Below, piece after piece: positions 42,907 to 50,513 of a stretch of 64,000 nt of DNA (its first letter is position 1; every line of letters begins with the position of its first letter). This DNA is from Microlunatus endophyticus (GTDB lineage Bacteria; Actinomycetota; Actinomycetes; Propionibacteriales; Propionibacteriaceae), in NCBI RefSeq assembly GCF_014646195.1, contig NZ_BMMZ01000002.1, positions 558,001 to 622,000 of the forward strand, given 5' to 3'. Below the pieces are notes generated by a model. That model was not told the origin of the DNA. It searched no databases and was given only the letters and a program-made list of their open reading frames with translations. The position numbers and the translations under genes were made by a program.

Positions 42907-43662
42907 ATGGCTGGAGATCGTGATCTGGCAGGCCGTACGGCACTGGTCACCGGCGGCGCCGCAGGCATCGGCGCCGCATGCGCCCGGGCGCTGGCCGATG
43001 CCGGTGCGTCGGTGATCATCGCCGACCGCGACGGCGACGGAGCCCGCCGGGTCGCCGACGAGTTGGGCGGCCGGTCCTGGCAGGTCGACCTGTTGGACAC
43101 CGCCGCACTCGAGTCGCTGCAGCTGGACTGCGACATCCTGATCAACAACGCCGGCATCCAGACCGTGGCGCCGATCGAGCAGTTCGAACCGGCGGCGTTC
43201 CGGCGGATCCTCACATTGATGCTGGAGGCGCCGTTCCTGTTGGTCAGGGCCGCGCTGCCGCACATGTACGAGTCCGGCTGGGGACGGGTGATCAACATCT
43301 CCTCGGTGCACGGGCTGCGGGCCTCGGCGTACAAGAGCGCTTATGTGGCAGCGAAACACGGCCTCGAGGGCCTGTCCAAGGTCACCGCGCTCGAGGGTGG
43401 TCCGCACGGCGTCACCAGCAACTGCATCAACCCCGGCTACGTCCGGACGGCACTGGTGCAGGGCCAGATCGCCGATCAGGCCAAGACCCACGGGATCGCG
43501 GAGGACGCGGTGGTCGAGCAGGTGATGCTGGCCCACGCCTCGATCAAGAAGTTGATCGACCCCGCCGACATCGGTTCGCTCGCCCGCTGGCTGGCCGGCG
43601 ATTCGGCGTCCATGGTCACTGGTGCCTCCTACACGGTCGACGGCGGCTGGAGCGCGAGTTAG
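42907..43662 (+). CDS. bdhA: 3-Hydroxybutyrate dehydrogenase (SDR)
   Basis: NAD-dependent oxidation of D-3-hydroxybutyrate to acetoacetate. A 251-aa classical SDR with VTGGAAGIGAACARALADAG (cofactor), INNAGIQTVAPIE, Ser in INISSVHGLRASAYKSAYVA, and catalytic Tyr-x3-Lys (YVAAK). The segment NPGYVRTALVQGQIADQAKT is characteristic of PHB/3-hydroxybutyrate dehydrogenases. Its place next to galactonate dehydratase is unusual, so it could act on a sugar-acid-derived 3-hydroxy substrate. It starts 2 bp after the MHS stop. Confidence 0.88.
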   Translation: MAGDRDLAGRTALVTGGAAGIGAACARALADAGASVIIADRDGDGARRVADELGGRSWQVDLLDTAALESLQLDCDILINNAGIQTVAPIEQFEPAAFRRILTLMLEAPFLLVRAALPHMYESGWGRVINISSVHGLRASAYKSAYVAAKHGLEGLSKVTALEGGPHGVTSNCINPGYVRTALVQGQIADQAKTHGIAEDAVVEQVMLAHASIKKLIDPADIGSLARWLAGDSASMVTGASYTVDGGWSAS

Positions 43663-43730
43663 CCGGCGGGCTGTTCACGATCTGATCATGATCGACACCC
43701 GGCAACCGCTGCGGATCCGGGTGGGCGAGA

Positions 43731-44888
43731 ATGAAATCCATGCAGATCACTGCTCTGGAAACGTTCATCGTCGAACCCCGCTGGTTGTTCCTGGCCGTCC
43801 GTACCGATGAGGGGATCACCGGCTGGGGTGAGCCGATCGTCGAGGGCAAAGCGGCCACAGTGGCCGCGGCGATCAGGGAACTGTCCGGATTCCTGATCGG
43901 CAAGGACCCGAGCCCGATCGAAGATCACTGGCAGACGTTGATCAAAGGCGGCTTCTACCGGGGCGGCCCGGTGCTCTCCAGCGCGGTCGCCGGAATCGAC
44001 CAGGCGCTGTGGGACATCAAGGGCAAGGCGCTCGGACTGCCGATCCACGAGCTGCTCGGCGGCCCGGTGCGGCAGCGGCAGCGGATCTACGGCTGGATCG
44101 GCGGCGACGAGCCCGGTCAGCTCGCCGAGTCGGCCCGGCAGCGGGTCGAGCAGGGCTACGACGCCGTCAAGATGAACGGCGGCGGCAAGATGCGGGCGCT
44201 GGAATCCCGCGCGGAGATCAAGGGCATCGTCGAGCGGGTCGCCGCCGTCCGTGACGCAGTCGGCGACGCAGTTGACATCGGCATCGACTTCCACGGCCGC
44301 TTCTCCCCCGCGCTGGCCCGGGTCGCCTGCCACGAGCTCGAGCCGCTGCATCCGCTCTTCGTCGAGGAACCCGTCGTCCCGGAGCTGCAGCTCGACCTGG
44401 CCAAGATCACCGAGGCCACCACCATCCCGATCGCCACCGGCGAGCGGCTCTACTCCCGCTGGGACTTCCGCGAGGTGCTAAGGACCGGGATCGCCGTCGT
44501 CCAACCCGATCTGTCTCACGCCGGCGGCATCTCCGAGGTACGCCGGATCGCAGCCGCCGCCGAGACGTACGGAGTCTCGCTGGCCCCGCACTGTCCCCTC
44601 GGCCCGATCGCCTTCGCGTCCTGCCTGCAGGTCGACTTCGCCAGCCCCAACGCGATCATCCAGGAGACCAGCCTGGGCATCCACTACAACGCAGTGGGCT
44701 CGGAGCTGCTGGACTATCTGGTCGATCCCGGCGTCTTCGAATTCGCCGACAGCTCGATCGCCCGGCTCACCGGGCCGGGGCTGGGTATCGAGATCGACGA
44801 GGACGTGGTGCGCCGGAAGGCCATGGACAGCCATAACTGGCACAACCCGGTCTGGAGGCACGCGGACGGGTCCTTCGCCGAGTGGTGA
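43731..44888 (+). CDS. dgoD: D-galactonate dehydratase (enolase superfamily)
   Basis: Dehydrates D-galactonate to 2-keto-3-deoxygalactonate. A 385-aa MR-subgroup enolase. Motifs: ETFIVEPRWLFLAVRTDEG in the capping domain, GGPVRQRQRIYGWIGGDEP, general base region YDAVKMNGGGKM, metal ligands in DFHGRFSPA, FVEEPVVPE and GERLYSRWDF, late His in LAPHCPLGP, and the C-terminal NPVWRHADGSFAEW that marks true DgoD. The ATG at 43731 has GGGCGAG upstream; MQITALE at 43740 is the alternative. A stem loop overlaps its stop. Confidence 0.92.
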   Translation: MKSMQITALETFIVEPRWLFLAVRTDEGITGWGEPIVEGKAATVAAAIRELSGFLIGKDPSPIEDHWQTLIKGGFYRGGPVLSSAVAGIDQALWDIKGKALGLPIHELLGGPVRQRQRIYGWIGGDEPGQLAESARQRVEQGYDAVKMNGGGKMRALESRAEIKGIVERVAAVRDAVGDAVDIGIDFHGRFSPALARVACHELEPLHPLFVEEPVVPELQLDLAKITEATTIPIATGERLYSRWDFREVLRTGIAVVQPDLSHAGGISEVRRIAAAAETYGVSLAPHCPLGPIAFASCLQVDFASPNAIIQETSLGIHYNAVGSELLDYLVDPGVFEFADSSIARLTGPGLGIEIDEDVVRRKAMDSHNWHNPVWRHADGSFAEW

Positions 44889-44916
44889 GTTGGCTGGCGA
44901 TTGACGTCAGCCAACT
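44888..44916 (+). terminator. Stem-loop terminator after dgoD
   Basis: AGTTGGCTG (44888-44896) pairs with CAGCCAACT (44908-44916) around an 11-nt loop. The stem begins at the last base of the dgoD stop codon. No strong T-run follows, so it is a probable rather than certain terminator. Confidence 0.6.
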
Positions 44917-44976
44917 GCATAAGCTAGCTATCTACCCGGCGTTGCTGGATGGCTGACCCTGATCAAGGACTCCTGA

Positions 44977-46182
44977 TCACACCGGGTCGGTGATCACCCG
45001 CAGCGAGACGGTCTCCGGGAGTTGCCGCAACTTCTCGACCAGTTCGTCCGACAACTGCGACCCGACGTCGGTCACCACGACTCCGAGGGTGCCGCGGGTA
45101 TTGAGGGTCTGGCTCTCGATGTTGGCGCCGAAGTCGGCCAGGATGCCGTTGGTCGTCGCCAGCACACCGGGAACGTTCTGGTGCACGTGCAGGATGCGTG
45201 CTGCCGACATCCGCTCGGTGACCGCCACCTGGGGCAGGTTCACCGACATCGTGGTGTTGGCGTCGGCGACGTAATCGCGCAACTTTCCGGCGACGTACTG
45301 CCCGATATCTGTCTGTGCCTCCTCGGTCGAGCCGCCGACATGCGGGGTGAGGATCACATTCGAGATCCCTTGCAGCGAAGAGATGAACGGATCGCCGGCG
45401 GTCTTGGGCTCCTCGGGGAAGACGTCGATCGCGGCACCCGCGAGTTGCCCGCTGAGCAGTGCATCCCGGAGCGCTTCATGATCGACGACCGGCCCACGGC
45501 ACAGATTCAGGAACAGGCTGCGGGGCCGCATCTTGGCGAACTGCTCAGCGCCGAAGAGGTGGCTGTTGGCGGCGCGGCCGTCGACGTGCAGGCTGATCGT
45601 CTCGGCCTTCTCCAGCAACTCGTCCAAGGTAGAGCACCGGCGGGCGTTGCCGAGCGCAAGCTTGTCGGCGACATCGTAGAAGTAGACCTGCATGCCGAGT
45701 GCCTCGGCGACCACGGAGAGCTGGCTGCCGATGTTGCCGTAGCCGACGATGCCGAGAGTCCGGCCGCGTACCTCATGGGCGCCCTTCGCGGACTTGTCCC
45801 AGATCCCGGCATGCAACGCCGCATTCTTGTCAGTCAGGTGCCGGGCCATCGCGATGATCTCGGCGATCGCCAGCTCCACCACGCTGCGGGTGTTGGAATA
45901 CGGGGCGTTGAAGACGGCGACGCCCCGGTCGGCCGCCGTGGTCAGATCGATCTGGTTGGTGCCGATGCAGAAGGCACCGACCGCGAGCAGCTGCGGAGAC
46001 TGTTCCAGGACCTCGCGAGTGACCTGGGTCTTGGACCTGATGCCCAGCAGGTCGATGCCCTGCAGTGCCTCGACCAGCTCGTCGCCGTCGAGCGCGCCCT
46101 TGCGCGTCTCGACCTCGAACCCGCGCTCGGCCAGCAGCCGTCGGGCCTCGGAATGGATGTTCTCCAGAAGCAGCGCCTTCAC
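44977..46182 (-). CDS. serA: D-3-phosphoglycerate dehydrogenase with ACT domain
   Basis: Oxidises 3-phosphoglycerate in serine synthesis. A 401-aa short-type SerA. NAD motif GIVGYGNIGSQLSVVAEALG, catalytic Arg in LFLNLCRGPVVDHEAL, Glu in AAIDVFPEEPK, and His in ILTPHVGGSTEEAQ. A C-terminal ACT domain (about 330-401: HVHQNVPGVLATTNGILADF) suggests serine feedback. The start is taken at the GTG at 46182, giving VKALLLENIHSEARR; the frame extends further but without family likeness. Confidence 0.93.
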   Translation of the reverse strand: MKALLLENIHSEARRLLAERGFEVETRKGALDGDELVEALQGIDLLGIRSKTQVTREVLEQSPQLLAVGAFCIGTNQIDLTTAADRGVAVFNAPYSNTRSVVELAIAEIIAMARHLTDKNAALHAGIWDKSAKGAHEVRGRTLGIVGYGNIGSQLSVVAEALGMQVYFYDVADKLALGNARRCSTLDELLEKAETISLHVDGRAANSHLFGAEQFAKMRPRSLFLNLCRGPVVDHEALRDALLSGQLAGAAIDVFPEEPKTAGDPFISSLQGISNVILTPHVGGSTEEAQTDIGQYVAGKLRDYVADANTTMSVNLPQVAVTERMSAARILHVHQNVPGVLATTNGILADFGANIESQTLNTRGTLGVVVTDVGSQLSDELVEKLRQLPETVSLRVITDPV

Positions 46183-46299
46183 GCACGGCAGTCTATTTGG
46201 TTCCGGTCGGAACACGTCGGATCGTCTCGCGACATATAACAGTCGTATGCGCCTTCGGCGGGACGGGCAGCGGCGGGCGAGGGCCTGGCGGGCACGCTG

Positions 46300-46461
46300 G
46301 TGCACTCCCCCGGTCCGCAGACCAACCAGGCCCTGCTGATCGCACTGGTGTTGGCGTTCGCTACCGGCGTCGTGACGATCGCGGTCGGTTCGCTGTGCGC
46401 TGCCTGGGTCGCGATCGGCCACGGCATCCTCGGACTGGTCGTCGTGCTGCTGGTCACCTGA
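46300..46461 (+). CDS. Candidate 53-aa membrane peptide
   Basis: A short frame from a GTG at 46300 to a TGA at 46459-46461. After ten polar residues it is almost entirely hydrophobic, including ALLIALVLAFATGVVTIAVG, giving two predicted membrane helices. No recognised family. No strong ribosome site. It is annotated because the hydrophobic pattern is unlikely by chance, but codon support is limited. Confidence 0.4.
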   Translation: MHSPGPQTNQALLIALVLAFATGVVTIAVGSLCAAWVAIGHGILGLVVVLLVT

Positions 46462-46474
46462 CTCCCCTCCTGCC

Positions 46475-46580
46475 GAGGGGTCGCTAAATACTCACTATCT
46501 GCGGCGTGTCGTGCGCCCGAGGATCCACATTCGGTGCTGCGCACGACACGCCGCCAATATCAGTGAGTTTGTGACCCCTC
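46475..46580. repeat. Large imperfect inverted repeat (about 42-bp arms)
   Basis: Left arm 46475-46516 begins GAGGGGTCGC and ends in GCGGCGTGTCGTGCGC. Right arm 46539-46580 begins GCGCACGACACGCCGC and ends GTGACCCCTC. The inner 16 bp are perfectly paired, the outer part is imperfect, and the loop is 22 nt. The right arm overlaps the 3' end of the Gfo/Idh/MocA gene. It may be a terminator, an mRNA-stabilising structure or a miniature mobile element. Confidence 0.85.
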
Positions 46581-47681
46581 GCCGGAGCGGGGTTCGACCC
46601 GGATCTCGGCCGAATCGTCGGCCGACCGGTAGGCGGCGTCGACGATCAGGGCGCGGGTCAGCGCCTCGTCACCCTGATGGCCGGCGAGTTCGCCGGCCCG
46701 GACCGCGCTGACGAAGTCGGCGACCGCCTCGGTATGACCTCCGTTGGGACCGAGCCGCGGTTGCAGCGTGGCATCGACACCCTCGACCTGGGTCCATGCC
46801 TTGATCTGCGGGCCCGGCGGGTTCCAGGTCAGCTCGGCGCCACCCTCGGTACCGAACAGGGTCACGTACATGTCGTCGTGGCCGACCCCCTGGGCCCAGC
46901 TGCTCTCCAGCAGCAGGGTGCCGCCGTTGGTCATCCGGACGAACGCCGTGGCCAGGTCCTCGACCTCGTAGGTCTGGGTGCCGTCGCCGCCGGTCTTGGT
47001 GGTGATGCCCCAGTTGGAGCCACCCCGGCCGCGCGGGCCGAATTCGGCGTACGTGCTGGCGCTGACGGCAGCCACATCCGGCTCACCCATCAGGTAGAGC
47101 GCCATGTCGAGCATGTGTACGCCGATGTCCATCATCGGGCCGCCGCCGGCGGTGGCCTTGCGCGTGAACCAGCTGCCCAGGCCCGGGATGCCGGAGTGCC
47201 GCATCCAGCCGGCCTTGGCGTAGTAGATCTTGCCCAGCAGGCCGCGGTCGATCAGATCCTTGGCGGCCGACACCTCCGCCTTGCGGCGATGGTTGAAGGA
47301 CACCTCAAGGATCCGGCCATTGGCCTTGGCCGCATCGACCATGGCCCGGGCGGAGACCGAGTCCAGTGCCATCGGCTTCTCGCTGAGGACGTTGATCCCG
47401 GCCTCGAGCGCAGCGATGGCGATCGGGGCGTGCAGCGACGGCGGGGTGCAGACGCTGACCACGTCGAGCTGGGTGCCGGCGAACAGGTCGGCCCACTCGG
47501 CGTACCGGTGCTCGACGCCGTACTCGTCGCCGAGCCGCTGCAGGTGGTCGGTCTCCAGACCGGCCAGGCCGACGAGGTCGACCCCGCTGGCCAGGTGATA
47601 GCCCTTCATGTGCTGCTGGCCGGCCCAGCCCAGGCCGACCACCCCAGCACGGAGGTTGCTTCCATCAATCGGATTGCTCAT
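46560..47681 (-). CDS. Gfo/Idh/MocA-family oxidoreductase
   Basis: A 373-aa NAD(P)-dependent sugar or polyol oxidoreductase. The nucleotide motif is VVGLGWAGQQHMKGYHLASG near residue 14. DVVSVCTPPSLHAPIAIAAL, then LSEKPMALD with the catalytic EKP Lys, are the family landmarks. A later GIPGLGSWFTRKATAGGGP and MMDIGVHMLDMALYL contain the His-x3-Asp pair of the active site. It follows ThuA by 13 bp, the thuB-thuA type pair. The probable role is oxidation of a sugar such as a disaccharide or myo-inositol. Its end lies in a large hairpin. Confidence 0.92.
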   Translation of the reverse strand: MSNPIDGSNLRAGVVGLGWAGQQHMKGYHLASGVDLVGLAGLETDHLQRLGDEYGVEHRYAEWADLFAGTQLDVVSVCTPPSLHAPIAIAALEAGINVLSEKPMALDSVSARAMVDAAKANGRILEVSFNHRRKAEVSAAKDLIDRGLLGKIYYAKAGWMRHSGIPGLGSWFTRKATAGGGPMMDIGVHMLDMALYLMGEPDVAAVSASTYAEFGPRGRGGSNWGITTKTGGDGTQTYEVEDLATAFVRMTNGGTLLLESSWAQGVGHDDMYVTLFGTEGGAELTWNPPGPQIKAWTQVEGVDATLQPRLGPNGGHTEAVADFVSAVRAGELAGHQGDEALTRALIVDAAYRSADDSAEIRVEPRSGEGSQTH

Positions 47682-47694
47682 GAAACGTACGGTC

Positions 47695-48474
47695 CTACTC
47701 TGCGTTGAGCGCGGGGTTGAGCTTGGTGTCGACGAACTTCGGCGGGGCCATGTTGACCACCGACGGCACCTGGAAGGTGCTCGAGACCGGGGCCGCCCAC
47801 TGGACGGCGTTGGCCAGCACCCGCTGGATGTCCGGGTGGTTGTAGACCGGGTACTCCTGGTCGCCGGGCGAGAAGTAGAAGACCTTGCCCTTGCCGCGCT
47901 TCCAGGTACAGCCGGAGCGGAAGACCTCGCCGCCGGTGAAGGAGGAGATGAAGATCTGCTCGTCGGGCTGCGGGATGTCGAAGTACTCGCCGTACATCTC
48001 CTGGCCCTCGATCACGATCGGGCTCGGCACGCCGGCGGCGATCGGGTGATCGGGCGAGGTCGTCCAGACCAGCTCGGTGTCGTTGCTGTTGCGCCAGGCC
48101 AGCGAACAGGTGGTGCCCATCAGCTTCTTGAAGATCTTGGAGAAGTGCGCCGAGTGCAGGCACAGGATGCCCATGCCGGACAGCACCCGCTGGTGCACCT
48201 TCTCGACGATGGCATCGTCGATCTCGGCGTGCCGGACGTGTCCCCACCAGGTCAGCACGTCGGTGCTGTTGAGGACCTCGTCGGTGAGGCCGTGCTCCGG
48301 TTGGTCGCGGGTCGCAGTCCGGACCTCGACGGCGTCGCCGAGGAGTTTGGTCAGGCCTGCGGCGATCGCGCCGTGCATGCCGTCCGGATAGCGCTCGGCC
48401 ATGCCTTCGCGGTCGTTATCGCTGTTTTCGTGGTAGTTCTCGCCCCATACGGTGACGCGGATCGGTTGGTTCAC
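47695..48474 (-). CDS. thuA: ThuA-domain protein (trehalose-utilisation family)
   Basis: A 259-aa ThuA-like class-I-glutamine-amidotransferase-fold protein. It starts VNQPIRVTVWGENYHENSDN and contains DVLTWWGHVRHAEIDDAIVE and the nucleophile-elbow region GILCLHSAHFSKIFK with the Cys-Leu-His-Ser sequence. GKVFYFSPGDQEYPVYNHPD is typical of actinobacterial ThuA. ThuA-ThuB pairs take part in trehalose or related disaccharide oxidation in rhizobia (established); here the sugar is unknown. The start is a GTG at 48474, and the frame further upstream is not homologous. Confidence 0.88.
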   Translation of the reverse strand: MNQPIRVTVWGENYHENSDNDREGMAERYPDGMHGAIAAGLTKLLGDAVEVRTATRDQPEHGLTDEVLNSTDVLTWWGHVRHAEIDDAIVEKVHQRVLSGMGILCLHSAHFSKIFKKLMGTTCSLAWRNSNDTELVWTTSPDHPIAAGVPSPIVIEGQEMYGEYFDIPQPDEQIFISSFTGGEVFRSGCTWKRGKGKVFYFSPGDQEYPVYNHPDIQRVLANAVQWAAPVSSTFQVPSVVNMAPPKFVDTKLNPALNAE

Positions 48475-48875
48475 AGCCACCCATCCGATCACTGACCGGA
48501 GGATTTCGCAGGGAAGGCTCGCCGCCATTCCGACATTCGGACGAGAACCTTCCGAAGTCGTACGAGCTGTGCCTGGGCCGGGTGAGAAAGCTCCTGGCGA
48601 TAGTCCGATCGTGTCACGTCCCAAGCCTCTGTGACCGCCGTCTGGGTGTGCTCCGGCTCCGGTCAGTCGCGCCGCGCGTGTTCCCGGCCTCACCCCGGCC
48701 CTTGCCGGAACCGCTTCCCATCAGTCCGCGCGTATGTGCCCTCGCTTCACTTCGGTCCGCCCGGGAGACCCCTCGCTTCCCCTCCATGCCCGCGCTTCTC
48801 TTGCCCGGGAAGCGAGGGCACGGGCGTGAGGCGAGGTTGGAATCAGCTGAAGCGGGAGTCTTGCCGTGGCGCGAT
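48475..48875. other. Intergenic region between thuA and tRNA-fMet, with inverted repeat
   Basis: 400 bp without a gene on either strand. It contains 13-bp inverted arms GTGCCCTCGCTTC (48736-48748) and GAAGCGAGGGCAC (48809-48821), 60 bp apart. A direct echo of the left arm, CCCTCGCTT, lies at about 48770. The thuA promoter must be in its left part. Confidence 0.6.
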
Positions 48876-48904
48876 TTGAAACCCGACGGGGTGTCGGGTA
48901 AGTT
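48876..48904 (+). promoter_or_regulatory. Promoter of the initiator tRNA
   Basis: TTGAAA (48876-48881) and TAAGTT (48899-48904) with a 17-bp spacer, the -10 ending 12 bp before the tRNA. Spacing and position are what a strong stable-RNA promoter would have, with start of transcription near 48911. Confidence 0.6.
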
Positions 48905-48916
48905 AACTGAACGCGA

Positions 48917-48993
48917 CGCGGGGTGGAGCAGCTCGGTAGCTCGCTGGGCTCATAACCCAGAGGTCAGAGGTTCAAATCCTCTCCCCGCTACCA
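48917..48993 (+). tRNA. Initiator tRNA-fMet (anticodon CAT)
   Basis: 77 nt including an encoded 3' CCA. The acceptor CGCGGGG has an unpaired first base opposite T72, and the anticodon stem CTGGG/CCCAG carries the three G-C pairs that mark initiators, around the loop CTCATAA. The T arm holds GGTTCAAATCC. Compared with the elongator forms these features identify the initiator type. A strong terminator follows at once. Confidence 0.97.
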
Positions 48994-48994
48994 C

Positions 48995-49045
48995 GAAAGG
49001 GCCTCTTGACTAGGTGACACTCCTAGTCAAGGGGCCTCTTTCTTT
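48995..49045 (+). terminator. Terminator of tRNA-fMet
   Basis: A long stem, GAAAGGGCCTCTTGACTAGG (48995-49014) with CCTAGTCAAGGGGCCTCTTTC (49022-49042), around a short loop TGACACT, then a T-rich tail. It begins 2 bp after the tRNA CCA. Confidence 0.9.
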
Positions 49046-49646
49046 GCGGATTGTGTCCATTTGTGCAACGCCCGTCGAGCCATGAACGCGCCTCTCTCGT
49101 GGATGTCGGCGGTCCATGCCGATCGATGCGACGAAACTCCACGGACGTTGCGAAAGCGCGACCTGGAAGGTCCACGCCTTCGCATCCAGCGCGGGCATCC
49201 TGGACTTTCGCCCACCGGGACCCGGCGATGCCGTGCAATCGATGATGCTCTCTGTCACGCCATGGCCACCCCTTCCAGACAATCTGGGCTGATCGCCCTC
49301 TCCCTAGTCGACGTGACGAACCGGCTCAGCCCTGGTCCGCCAGAAGTTGCTACAGCGACGGGCGGACGCCGCGGAGCAGGACCGTCGTCTGCTCGACCTG
49401 GGTGCCTCCGCGGCCGTGGTGATCTGCCGGAGGGCCAGCTGGAGTTGGTCGAGCTCGCGATGCAACGCGCCATAGGAGTCGCTGCGGCGTCGTTGTGCGC
49501 AAGTCGATCAGGGATGGCGTGGCCGGGTACCACGGCCCCGCATCCCGCCGTGCCGGTGCTCGCCCCCACTTCGGCCCTTATCTCCGTGTCCGCGATGCCC
49601 GTACCGCTCGTCCGGCCGGCCGTCGCGCGACAACGGATTCTCCTGA
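49046..49646. other. 600-bp region without a supportable gene
   Basis: Several overlapping open frames exist on both strands, but none has a recognisable domain, ribosome site or consistent composition. The following segment is a broken SIP gene, so this may be the more degraded upstream part of it; the N-terminal FAD-domain motifs could not be traced. I see nothing certain here. Confidence 0.5.
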
Positions 49647-49847
49647 GATACGTCGGACGTCAAGCTCCCGGTCGTCGGATCGGATCTTCACTTCGGCTGC
49701 GAGGCGGTCGCCGTCCCGCAGTTCAGGCGACACTTCCTCAGCGAACGCGGGTTACCTAGCGCCCTGATCACCACCCGCGGCTATTGGCGCGCCGGCGAGG
49801 CCGACCACCCCGATCACGAAACGGCGAAGACTGAGCCGCACGCGTGA
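49647..49847 (+). pseudogene. C-terminal remnant of a siderophore-interacting protein
   Basis: A frame from 49647 to the TGA at 49845-49847, preceded by an in-frame TGA (49644-49646), with no start codon. It encodes the C-terminal hallmark of the FAD-dependent SIP family (ferric-siderophore reductases): RRHFLSERGLPSALITTRGY directly followed by WRAGEADHPDHE, matching the G-Y-W-R-x-G-E end of the family. The FAD-binding N-terminal half is absent or unrecognisable. A relic of an iron-release enzyme at the edge of the iron locus. Confidence 0.7.
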
Positions 49848-49916
49848 CCGACGGGTAGCGGCCGCCTCCGGCGCGACTTCCTCGTTGTCAGCCGGCACCT
49901 GTTGCCGGGACTGCTG

Positions 49917-50411
49917 TCAGGCCGCGATGTGGGCCTGGAGCAGCCAACGGTCCTTGGTCAGACCGCGCTCGATCTCGATGGCAACGTCCTGACTTGAGAG
50001 ATCCACCTCATCGAGTCCGGCAACCGCGTCGCGGACGGTGACGAGCGCAGCGTCGAGTTGGGCCACGACCTCGGCCACAGTCGTCTCCCAGTTCTGGAAG
50101 CGATCGGACAGCGCAGGCAGGGTGGTCTTCTCCGCGACGGTGGATACCCGGGCGTCCAACGGCAGGCCAAGCGCGATCACTCGCTCAGCGGCAAGATCGG
50201 CGAATTCCTGAGCATGATCGACAACCTGGTCGAGCAGCTCGTGCACGCCGATGAAGCTGGAGCCGCGCACGTGCCAGTGTGCCTGCTTGCCGTTGACTAC
50301 CAGCGCCTCCAGATCGATGACAACCGGGGTGAGGAACTGCGCGGCACCGGCCGCGAGTTCGGGGGTTGTCGACGTGGACGAGGTGGTGGTGGAGCTGGCT
50401 GAGGTGGTCAT
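49917..50411 (-). CDS. dps: Dps-family ferritin-like DNA-binding protein
   Basis: Oxidises and stores iron and protects DNA in starvation. A 164-aa four-helix protein. The ferroxidase site lies between subunits: the Dps signature GKQAHWHVRGSSFIGVHELLDQ (His-x-x-x and Asp ligands) is at about residues 41-63, followed by VVDHAQEFADLAAERVIALG with the conserved Asp and Glu. The Ser/Thr-rich N-terminus (MTTSASSTTTSS) could be a DNA-contacting tail. An SD-like GGAAGG lies upstream of the ATG at 50411. It is adjacent to a decayed ferritin-like gene. Confidence 0.93.
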   Translation of the reverse strand: MTTSASSTTTSSTSTTPELAAGAAQFLTPVVIDLEALVVNGKQAHWHVRGSSFIGVHELLDQVVDHAQEFADLAAERVIALGLPLDARVSTVAEKTTLPALSDRFQNWETTVAEVVAQLDAALVTVRDAVAGLDEVDLSSQDVAIEIERGLTKDRWLLQAHIAA

Positions 50412-50513
50412 GGTGACGGTTCCTTCCTCCTGATGCGTTCGGTCCGACGATGTCGTTCGTCACTGGTAACGATGCGACGCGGGCCCTGATTCCGCAACGA
50501 AGTGAAGGCTGCC

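Noticed and set aside
49061..49759. 232-codon plus-strand frame after tRNA-fMet
   Set aside because: No ribosome site, no domain, and its end is in a different frame from the SIP relic that explains the region.
49752..49898. 48-codon minus-strand frame after dps with one hydrophobic segment
   Set aside because: It is antisense to the SIP relic over most of its length and has no family likeness, so it is probably accidental.
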